Below are positions 57,589 through 64,000 of a stretch of DNA of 64,000 bases, piece after piece. The notes under the pieces were generated by a model. It was not told the DNA's origin. It made no database searches and saw only the letters and a list, made by a program, of their open reading frames with translations. The stretch spans positions 2,728,001-2,792,000 of the forward strand of contig NZ_CP031704.1 in the NCBI RefSeq assembly GCF_003428335.1. The letters run 5' to 3'. The stretch's first letter is position 1; every line of letters begins with the position of its first letter. The DNA comes from Solimonas sp. K1W22B-7. GTDB lineage: Bacteria; Pseudomonadota; Gammaproteobacteria; Nevskiales; Nevskiaceae. A program made the translations under genes and the position numbers.

Positions 57589-59271
57589 TCAGCGGTCGTT
57601 GTTGCCGCCGATCTGTTCCTTGAGCAGGTCGCCCAGGCTGGTGCGGCCGGTGCTGGCGTTGCGGCTGCCGTACTCCGCCATGACCTCCTGCTCTTCCTGG
57701 ATTTCCTTCTCGCGGACCGACAGCTGAACGATGCGGTTCTTGCGGTCGACGCCGACGAAGCGGGACTCCAGCGTGTCGCCTTCCTTGAGCACCTTGGTCG
57801 CGTCTTCAACGCGCTCACGGGCCAGGTCGTTGGCACGGATGTAGCCTTCGACGCCGTTGCCGAGGTCGATGAACGCACCGCGCGGGTCGACCGTGCGGAC
57901 GATGCCCTTGACGATGGTGCCCTTGACGGTGTCGGCGATGAACTGCGACAGCGGATCCTGCTGGACCTGCTTGACGCCCAGGGAGATGCGCTCGCGGGCG
58001 CCGTCGATCGCCAGGACCACGGCATCCAGCTCCTGGCCCTTCTGGTAGCGGCGCACGGCGGTTTCGCCGGCTTCGTTCCAGTCGAGGTCGGACAGGTGCA
58101 CCAGGCCGTCGATACCGCCGTCCAGGCCGATGAAGATGCCGAAGTCGGTGATCGACTTGATGGCGCCGCGGACGCGGTCGCCCTTCTGGTGGTTCTGGGC
58201 AAACTCTTCCCAGGGGTTCGGGCGGCACTGCTTCATGCCCAGCGAGATGCGGCGGCGCTCGCCGTCGATGTCGAGGATCATGACTTCGACTTCGTCGCCG
58301 ACCTGCACGACCTTGCCCGGGTTGACGTTCTTGTTGGTCCAGTCCATTTCGGACACGTGGACCAGGCCCTCGACGCCCGGCTCGATCTCGACGAACGAAC
58401 CGTAGTCGGTGATGTTGGTGACCTTGCCGAACAGGCGGGTCTTCTCGGGGTAGCGACGCTCGATATCCATCCACGGATCGGCGCCCAGCTGCTTGAGGCC
58501 GAGGCTGACGCGGCGACGCTCGCGGTCGTACTTGAGGACCTTGACTTCGATTTCCTGGCCGACGGTGACGACTTCGGCCGGATCCTTGACGCGCTTCCAC
58601 GTCATGTCGGTGATGTGCAGCAGGCCGTCGATGCCGCCGAGGTCGACGAACGCGCCGTACTCGACCAGGTTCTTGACCACGCCGCGGAGGACCACGCCTT
58701 CCTGCAGGTTGGCCAGGAGGGTGTCACGCTCGGCGCTGTACTCGGCCTCGAGCACTTCGCGACGCGAGACGACGACGTTGTTGCGCAGCTTGTCGAGCTT
58801 GATGACCTTGAACTCGAGCGGCTTGCCCTCGAGGTAGGACGTGTCGCGCACCGGGCGGACGTCGACCAGCGAACCGGGGAGGAAGGCGCGGACGGTGCCG
58901 ATATCGACCGTGAAGCCGCCCTTGACCTTGCCGGTGATGATGCCGATGACGGTTTCCTTGCCCTCGAAGGCCTTCGCGAGGCGCTCCCAGGTCTTGATCC
59001 GCTCAGCTTTCTCCTTGGAGAACTTGGTTTCGCCGAAACCGTCTTCGACGGTCTCCAGCGCAACTTCCACTTCGTCGCCGGCAGCAACCTTGATCTCGCC
59101 GTCGACCATGAATTCCTGGATGGGGATCACGCCTTCGGACTTGAGGCCCGCGTCGACGATCACGACATCCGGCTTAACAGCCAGCACGCGGGCGTTGACG
59201 ATGGTGCCCGACTGCATGGATTGGCCGCCCTTGAGGCTGGCCTCGAACATTTCAGCAAAACTTTCGATCAT
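57589..59271 (-). CDS. rpsA: 30S ribosomal protein S1
   Basis: RNA-binding protein that unfolds mRNA for initiation. It has 560 residues with six S1 OB-fold repeats; the repeat signature is visible as [39 protein letters not shown] and [21 protein letters not shown]. The first two repeats are the divergent ribosome-binding pair. Its leader carries GGA hairpin loops, suggesting autogenous control. cmk is 113 bases upstream. Confidence 0.98.
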   Translation of the reverse strand: MIESFAEMFEASLKGGQSMQSGTIVNARVLAVKPDVVIVDAGLKSEGVIPIQEFMVDGEIKVAAGDEVEVALETVEDGFGETKFSKEKAERIKTWERLAKAFEGKETVIGIITGKVKGGFTVDIGTVRAFLPGSLVDVRPVRDTSYLEGKPLEFKVIKLDKLRNNVVVSRREVLEAEYSAERDTLLANLQEGVVLRGVVKNLVEYGAFVDLGGIDGLLHITDMTWKRVKDPAEVVTVGQEIEVKVLKYDRERRRVSLGLKQLGADPWMDIERRYPEKTRLFGKVTNITDYGSFVEIEPGVEGLVHVSEMDWTNKNVNPGKVVQVGDEVEVMILDIDGERRRISLGMKQCRPNPWEEFAQNHQKGDRVRGAIKSITDFGIFIGLDGGIDGLVHLSDLDWNEAGETAVRRYQKGQELDAVVLAIDGARERISLGVKQVQQDPLSQFIADTVKGTIVKGIVRTVDPRGAFIDLGNGVEGYIRANDLARERVEDATKVLKEGDTLESRFVGVDRKNRIVQLSVREKEIQEEQEVMAEYGSRNASTGRTSLGDLLKEQIGGNNDR

Positions 59272-59304
59272 TCCGAAAAACTCTTTTGTGGTGGTAGGTG
59301 GAAC

Positions 59305-59367
59305 ATCCGCCGCGTCCTTGCGGTCGGTCCTGGTGAATAGAAGAAACGGCCCACATCCTGTGGACCG
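59305..59367 (-). promoter_or_regulatory. rpsA leader with GGA hairpin loops
   Basis: On the minus strand CCACA-GGA-TGTGG (59363-59351) is a hairpin with a three-base GGA loop, extended by CGG/CCG. A second hairpin, CCGC-AAGGAC-GCGG (59323-59310), also shows GGA in its loop. S1 prefers GGA loops, and enterobacterial rpsA leaders use such hairpins for autoregulation. The ribosome site CGGA just before the ATG is weak. Confidence 0.65.
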
Positions 59368-59384
59368 GCTGTCTGCGGGGGAAA

Positions 59385-60086
59385 TCAGAACCCGTAGCGA
59401 CGCAGCAGGCTTTCCACTTTTCCGATGACCTCGGCAGGGGAAAGTCCCGTTGTATCAACCACTTCGGCCCCTTCGGCCGGCTTGAGCGGGGCGATGGGGC
59501 GGTTGCGGTCGCGCGCGTCGCGGGCGCGGATCTCTACGCAGAGACCATCGAGTGTAGCGGGTATTCCCTTATCGCTCAACTGCTTGTAGCGGCGTGCCGC
59601 GCGCTCGTCGGCGCTGGCATCCATGAAAATCTTGAGCGGGGCATCGGGAAATACCACGGTACCCATGTCGCGGCCGTCGGCGATCAGGCCCGGGGGACGG
59701 CGGAAGTCCTTCTGCAGCTGCAGCAGGGCCGCGCGCACCTCGGGCAGGGTCGCGATGCGCGAAGCCAGGGCGCCGGAGGTCTCGGCGCGCACCGCGTCGG
59801 CCCAGTTCTCGCCGTGGACCAGGATCGCCTCGTCATGCTCGGTGTCGCCGGCAAACTCAATGTGCAGGTCCGGCACCAGGGCCGCCACGGCGGAACCGTC
59901 GCTGTCCGGCACCCCTGCCCGCTCGGCGGCCAGCGCCAGGATGCGGTACAGGGCGCCGCTGTCCAGGCGGTGCCAGCCGCCCAGGCGCTGGCTCAGCCAG
60001 CGCGTCACCAGGCCCTTGCCGACGCCGCTGGGACCATCGACGGTGATGACCGGCGCCGGGGAGTCTGGGGAAATCAGGGACGGCAT
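59385..60086 (-). CDS. cmk: Cytidylate kinase
   Basis: Phosphorylates CMP and dCMP; 233 residues. The P-loop is [29 protein letters not shown] binds the nucleotide base; [20 protein letters not shown] and [18 protein letters not shown] complete the kinase. It begins seven bases after the aroA stop. Confidence 0.97.
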   Translation of the reverse strand: MPSLISPDSPAPVITVDGPSGVGKGLVTRWLSQRLGGWHRLDSGALYRILALAAERAGVPDSDGSAVAALVPDLHIEFAGDTEHDEAILVHGENWADAVRAETSGALASRIATLPEVRAALLQLQKDFRRPPGLIADGRDMGTVVFPDAPLKIFMDASADERAARRYKQLSDKGIPATLDGLCVEIRARDARDRNRPIAPLKPAEGAEVVDTTGLSPAEVIGKVESLLRRYGF

Positions 60087-60093
60087 GTTCTGT

Positions 60094-61419
60094 TCAGGAG
60101 GTGGTCAGCGCGGCAAGCCGCGAAAAATAGTCCGGGAAGGTCTTGGCGACACAGCCCGGATCGTTGATGCGCACGGGCACGCCGCCGCAGGCGGCGAGCG
60201 AGAAGCTCATGGCGATGCGGTGGTCGTCGTAGGTGTCGATGGCCGCCGGGCGCAGCGCCGCGGGCGGCACGATGCGCAGGAAGTCGGGGCCGGCTTCGAC
60301 CTCGGCGCCGAGCTTGGCCAGCTCCGCCGCCATGGCGGCGATGCGGTCGGTCTCCTTCACGCGCCAGCTGCCGATGTTGCGCAGCACGCTGGGGCCGTCG
60401 GCGAACAGCGCCACCACCGCCACGGTCATCGCCGCGTCGGGAATGTGGTTGAAGTCGGCGTCGATGGCCTTCGGCCGGAAGCCGGAGGCCAGTCCCGGCG
60501 AGCGCACCTCGGTCCAGTCCTCACCCTGCGTCACCTCGGCGCCCATCGCGGCCATCACCCCGGCAAAGCGCACATCGCCCTGCAGGCTGGCGCTGCCCAT
60601 GCCCTGCACGCGCACCGGCCCACCGGCCAGCGCGCCCAGCGCCAGGAAATAGGAGGCCGATGAAGCGTCGCCCTCGACGGCAAACGTGCCGGGCGCGCGG
60701 TAGCGGGCGCCCGAAGCGACCGTGAAGCGCGGTGTACCGGCAGCGGTAGACGAACGCTGGACCTCGACGCCGAAGCGGCGCATCAGGGCGATGCTGAGCT
60801 CGATGTAGGGCTTCGAGATCAGCTCGCCTTCCACCTCCACCACCAGCTCATGCTCCCGCGCCAGCAAGGGCGCGGACTGCAGGATGCCGGTGAGGAACTG
60901 GCTGGAGGCGTCGCCGCGCACCCGCACCGGCTGCGCCGCACGCGCCTGCGCCGGCTCGATCAGCAGCGGCGGGAAACCCTCCAGCTGCTGGTAGCCGATG
61001 CGGGCACCGAGCGGGCGCAGGGCATCGACCAGGTCGCCGATCGGCCGCTCGTGCATGCGCGGCACGCCGGAAAGGCGATAGCGGCCCTCCATGAAGGCCA
61101 GCACCGCCACCAGCGTGCGCACCGAAAGGCCGGAGTTGCCGACGAAGATGTCCGCCTCGCGCAGCGGCAGGCGTGCCGCGCCCCGCACGCGCCAGCCGGC
61201 CTCACCGAGATCCTCCAGCGGCACGCCGCAGGATTTCAGGGCTTCACGCATCACGCGGGTGTCGTCGGAGTCGAGCAGGCCCGTCAGGACCGTTTCGCCT
61301 TCCGACAGCGCGGCCAGCAGCAGCGCGCGGATCGACACGCTCTTGGAGCCGGGCAGGCGCAGTTCGCCGCGCGCCGCGCGGATCGGCGCCAGATCGAGGA
61401 AGGGCGGTGAATGACTCAT
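60094..61419 (-). CDS. aroA: 3-Phosphoshikimate 1-carboxyvinyltransferase (EPSP synthase)
   Basis: Joins shikimate-3-phosphate and PEP; 441 residues. [63 protein letters not shown] and [21 protein letters not shown] are the conserved blocks. In the first motif GNSGLSVR replaces the common GNAGTA/T-R. The ATG at 61419 ([10 protein letters not shown]) is chosen; the longer upstream frame only translates palindrome copy 5. Confidence 0.95.
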   Translation of the reverse strand: MSHSPPFLDLAPIRAARGELRLPGSKSVSIRALLLAALSEGETVLTGLLDSDDTRVMREALKSCGVPLEDLGEAGWRVRGAARLPLREADIFVGNSGLSVRTLVAVLAFMEGRYRLSGVPRMHERPIGDLVDALRPLGARIGYQQLEGFPPLLIEPAQARAAQPVRVRGDASSQFLTGILQSAPLLAREHELVVEVEGELISKPYIELSIALMRRFGVEVQRSSTAAGTPRFTVASGARYRAPGTFAVEGDASSASYFLALGALAGGPVRVQGMGSASLQGDVRFAGVMAAMGAEVTQGEDWTEVRSPGLASGFRPKAIDADFNHIPDAAMTVAVVALFADGPSVLRNIGSWRVKETDRIAAMAAELAKLGAEVEAGPDFLRIVPPAALRPAAIDTYDDHRIAMSFSLAACGGVPVRINDPGCVAKTFPDYFSRLAALTTS

Positions 61420-61435
61420 ACCAAAAAACTCATTT

Positions 61436-61515
61436 GCCGCGGATGACGCGGATAAACGCGGATATACAAGATGTTTGATCTGTCTTGATCCGCGTTTATC
61501 CGCGTCATCCGCGGC
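61436..61515. repeat. Long palindrome family, copy 5 (tyrA-aroA gap)
   Basis: Perfect 28-base arms: 61436-61463 and 61488-61515, loop of 24 bases that starts ATACAAGA. Unit type as in copy 2: CCGCGGATGACGCGGATAAA. It lies within a same-strand gene run, so it is probably transcribed as a long hairpin. Confidence 0.95.
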
Positions 61516-61534
61516 TGAAATGCTTTTTTGAGGC

Positions 61535-62428
61535 TCATGACTTCTTCGTGGCGGCCGGTCTTTCGACCAGCTCCAGGTAGCGCTCGCGGGCATCGCGGGC
61601 GCGGGTATAGATGTCGAGGATCACCGGACCGTCGTCGTCGGTGATGGCGTCGCGCAGCTTCTGCAGTTCGCCGAGGTAGCCGTCGAGCGCGCCCAGCACC
61701 GCCGCACGGTTGGCGCGGGTGATGTCGTGCCACATCTTGGGGCTGCTGGAGGCGATGCGCGTGAAGTCGCGGAAGCCGCCGGCGGCGTAGGCGAAGATTT
61801 CCTTGCGCGAGTCCAGGGTGTTGAGGAAGTCCACCAGGGCGAAGGCCAGCACGTGCGGCAGGTGGCTGGTCGCGGCCAGCACCTCGTCGTGGTGCTCTGC
61901 GCTCATCTCGCAGACCACGCTGCCGGCCGCTTCCCACAGGGCGCGCACGGTGGCCAGCGCCGCCGGGTCCTGCCCTTCATGCGGCGTCAGGATGCAGCGG
62001 CGCCCCTGGAACAACTCGGCAAAGGAGGCTTCCACCCCGCTCTTCTCGTTGCCGGCCACCGGATGGCCGCCGACGAAGCGCGCCGGCAGCACGCCGAACA
62101 CCGCCGCCACGTCTTCCTGCACCGACACCTTGGTGCTGCCGACGTCGGTCAGGATCGCGTCGTCGCGCAGCCAGGACGCCAGCTGCGACAGCACCTCGCG
62201 GGTCTGCAGCACGGGCACCGACAGCAGCACCACGTCGGCGTCGCGCACGGCCGCTTCCAGGGAATCGGCCGCGTGGGTCGCCACGCCGAGTTCGATGGCA
62301 GCGGCCACGCGCGCCGGATCGACGTCATAGCCGATCACTTCGTGCACGACCCCGGCCTTCAGCACCGCCCGCGCGAACGAGCCGCCGATGAGCCCCAGAC
62401 CGATGATGGCGAGTCGCTGCACGCTCAC
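61535..62428 (-). CDS. tyrA: Prephenate dehydrogenase
   Basis: NAD-dependent step to tyrosine; 297 residues. [16 protein letters not shown] is the dinucleotide site. [48 protein letters not shown] and [15 protein letters not shown]-type motifs are standard. In Pseudomonas it is fused to aroA; here they are separate genes with palindrome copy 5 between. The GTG start overlaps the hisC stop (GTGA). Confidence 0.95.
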   Translation of the reverse strand: MSVQRLAIIGLGLIGGSFARAVLKAGVVHEVIGYDVDPARVAAAIELGVATHAADSLEAAVRDADVVLLSVPVLQTREVLSQLASWLRDDAILTDVGSTKVSVQEDVAAVFGVLPARFVGGHPVAGNEKSGVEASFAELFQGRRCILTPHEGQDPAALATVRALWEAAGSVVCEMSAEHHDEVLAATSHLPHVLAFALVDFLNTLDSRKEIFAYAAGGFRDFTRIASSSPKMWHDITRANRAAVLGALDGYLGELQKLRDAITDDDGPVILDIYTRARDARERYLELVERPAATKKS

Positions 62429-63558
62429 GACGCGAGGATCTCCCTGAGCGCCGCCACCAGGCGATCGTTTTCCGCCTCGGTGCCGATGCTGAAACGCAGG
62501 AACTGCGGCATCTGGTAGGACGCCACCGGGCGCACGATCACGCCGCGCTGCATCAGCGCCTGGTTGATCGGCGCGGCGTCGCGGCCGAAGCCCACGGCGA
62601 TGAAGTTGGCCTGCGAGGGCAGCACGCTCAGGCCCATGCCGCGCAGCACGGCGGTCAGGCGCGTGCGCTCGCGGTTGTTCAGTTCCACCGAGCGCGCCAC
62701 GTGGTCCTGGTCGGCCAGCGCGGTTTCCGCCGCCAGCAGGGCCAGGCTGTTGTTGTTGAAGGGCTGGCGCACGCGGTTGAGCAGGTCGGCCAGTTCGGGG
62801 CTGGACAGCGAGTAGCCCACGCGCAGGCCGGCCAGGCCGTAGGCCTTGGAGAAGGTGTGGAACAGCACCAGGTTGGGGTACTGGTCGAGCCAGGCGCGCG
62901 CCGGGCTGCGCAGCGCCGGCTCCATGTATTCGTCGTAGGCCAGGTCCAGCGCCACCATCACCTGCGGCGGCACCTGCTTCAGGAAAGCCTCGATATCCGC
63001 CGGCGCCAGCCAGGTGCCGGTGGGATTGTTCGGATTGGCGATGAATACCAGCGACACATCGGGGTTGGCCTTCAGCGCGGTGGCGAAGGCCTGCATGTCA
63101 TGCCCCAGCGGCTGCGCGTCATCGGCCGGACGCGCCGGCACCACCACCGCGCGGGCACTCTGCGCCTGCGTGATGATCGGGTACACCGCGAAGGCGTGCT
63201 GCGAGAACAGCGAGGCGCGGCCGGGGCCCAGGAACAGGCGTCCCAGCAGCTCGATGATGTCGTTGGAACCGTTGCCCAGGGTGATGCATTCCGGGGCGAT
63301 GCCGCGGAAGTCGCCGATGGCCTTCTTCAGGCGGAAGCCGCCGCCGTCCGGGTACAGCGCCAGGTTGCCGTGGGCCAGCACCTCGGCGATCGCCGCCTTC
63401 ACCGCCGGGCTCGGGCCCAGCGGGTTCTCGTTGGAGGCCAGCTTGATCGCGTGGCTGATGCCCAGGCGGCGCTGCAGCTCCTCGATCGGCATGCCCGGGG
63501 CGTAGGCCTCCAGGCTCAGCACGCCGGTAGCGGCGTTTTTCAGCAGGGGTGAGGTCAC
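62425..63558 (-). CDS. hisC: Histidinol-phosphate aminotransferase (HisC2 type)
   Basis: PLP aminotransferase of 377 residues. LASNENPLGPSPAV, LYPDGGGFRLKKAI, GNGSNDIIELLGRLFL, IANPNNPTGTW, DLAYDEY and FHTFSKAYGLAGLRVGY (PLP lysine) are clear. In this pheA-hisC-tyrA setting the HisC2 form often also serves aromatic amino-acid transamination; that is inference. The start is GTG at 63558. Confidence 0.95.
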   Translation of the reverse strand: MTSPLLKNAATGVLSLEAYAPGMPIEELQRRLGISHAIKLASNENPLGPSPAVKAAIAEVLAHGNLALYPDGGGFRLKKAIGDFRGIAPECITLGNGSNDIIELLGRLFLGPGRASLFSQHAFAVYPIITQAQSARAVVVPARPADDAQPLGHDMQAFATALKANPDVSLVFIANPNNPTGTWLAPADIEAFLKQVPPQVMVALDLAYDEYMEPALRSPARAWLDQYPNLVLFHTFSKAYGLAGLRVGYSLSSPELADLLNRVRQPFNNNSLALLAAETALADQDHVARSVELNNRERTRLTAVLRGMGLSVLPSQANFIAVGFGRDAAPINQALMQRGVIVRPVASYQMPQFLRFSIGTEAENDRLVAALREILAS

Positions 63559-63567
63559 GGGACAGCC

Positions 63568-64000
63568 CTAGAACGGTGCGGTGGGATAGGAACCGAGGAT
63601 CTTGAAATAGGCCGAGGCCGCGCGGACTTCCGCCAGCACCGACTCGATGCGCGGATCCAGTGCGTGGCCGCGGAAGTCGATGAAGAAGTAGTAGTCGTGC
63701 ACCGCCGCGCCCTTGACCGGCCGCGATTCGATGCGCGTCAGGTCGATGTTCTCGCGGGCGAAGGGCTGCAGCAGCTTGAACAGCGCGCCGGGCATGTTGC
63801 GCTGCGCGGTCAGCACCACCGAGGTGACGTCGTCGCCGGTGGGCGACGGGTCGTGCTTGCCGATGATCAGGAAGCGCGTGGTGTTGTTGGGGTCGTCCTC
63901 GATGTTCGAGGCCAGGATGTTCATGCCGTAGAGCTTGGCCGCCTGCTGGCCGGCGATGGCCGCCCCGCCCTTCTCGCGGGCGATCAGCACCGCCTGGGCG
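63568..64000 (-). CDS. pheA: Prephenate dehydratase, C-terminal part (PheA, 5' end outside window)
   Basis: The last 144 residues of a PheA-type protein. The prephenate-dehydratase end (AREKGGAAIAGQQAAKLYGM, NTTRFLIIG with the TRF motif) is followed by an ACT regulatory domain (PGALFKLLQPFARENIDLTRIESRP, in part). The frame stays open to the right edge. Whether an N-terminal chorismate mutase is present cannot be seen, but that is usual in this locus. It ends nine bases before hisC. Confidence 0.95.
   Translation of the reverse strand, partial: AQAVLIAREKGGAAIAGQQAAKLYGMNILASNIEDDPNNTTRFLIIGKHDPSPTGDDVTSVVLTAQRNMPGALFKLLQPFARENIDLTRIESRPVKGAAVHDYYFFIDFRGHALDPRIESVLAEVRAASAYFKILGSYPTAPF

Noticed and set aside
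61420-61593. N-terminal extension of aroA
   Set aside because: The added residues only translate palindrome copy 5 and part of tyrA in another frame.

Overview
The window is about 64 kb of GC-rich (roughly two-thirds G+C), densely coding chromosomal DNA from a gammaproteobacterium. The gene order metZ-purF-cvpA-dedD-folC-accD-(trp)-trpF-truA-fimV-asd-like-asd-leuB-leuD-leuC-lysR and pheA-hisC-tyrA-aroA-cmk-rpsA-ihfB resembles Pseudomonas core clusters. The interspersed REP-like palindromes and overall composition recall Xanthomonadales/Nevskiales; this placement is an inference. No tRNA, rRNA, CRISPR array, prophage or insertion sequence was seen. Nearly everything is core metabolism and envelope biology.

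Layout: (1) 1-8.4 kb: end of fabD and a rhombosortase on the minus strand, divergent from a type II secretion operon gspGHIJKLMN whose genes mostly overlap, running into nudJ-mnmA. (2) 8.4-14 kb: a REP doublet, then a minus-strand signalling block (triple-PAS hybrid histidine kinase, a secreted protein with an odd duplicated C-terminal motif, an OmpR-type regulator) and a TetR-like protein with a histone-like tail. (3) 14.3-19.8 kb: acnB and acnA side by side. (4) 19.8-34.9 kb: a minus-strand run of a DUF455 protein, metZ behind a SAM-II-type riboswitch with its own terminator, purF, cvpA, dedD, folC, accD, trpA, trpB, trpF, truA, fimV and a second aspartate-semialdehyde dehydrogenase-like gene. 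(5) 35-41.7 kb: ybaN, asd, leuB, leuD, an acetyltransferase, leuC and a divergent LysR regulator. (6) 41.8-48 kb: an acyl-CoA dehydrogenase, two small paralogous winged-helix-like genes flanking a glutathione transferase, an MFS transporter and an unrecognised two-gene unit. (7) 48.2-54.3 kb: aroC, prmB, a SCO1/PCuAC copper-chaperone pair coupled to psd, bepA and a repeat-rich gap. (8) 54.3-64 kb: an SDR, lapB-lapA-ihfB, rpsA with a GGA-hairpin leader, cmk, aroA, tyrA, hisC and the end of pheA.

Functionally the window joins amino-acid synthesis (Met, Trp, Leu, the Asp family, aromatic amino acids), fatty-acid entry (fabD, accD), the TCA cycle (two aconitases), secretion and surface organisation (T2SS, rhombosortase, FimV, LapAB, BepA, Psd) and translation (rpsA, mnmA, truA, prmB). 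The most notable non-coding feature is the SAM-II-like riboswitch before metZ. A family of five palindromes with about 28-30 bp arms sits in gaps around biosynthetic genes and in one case supplies the end of a coding sequence.
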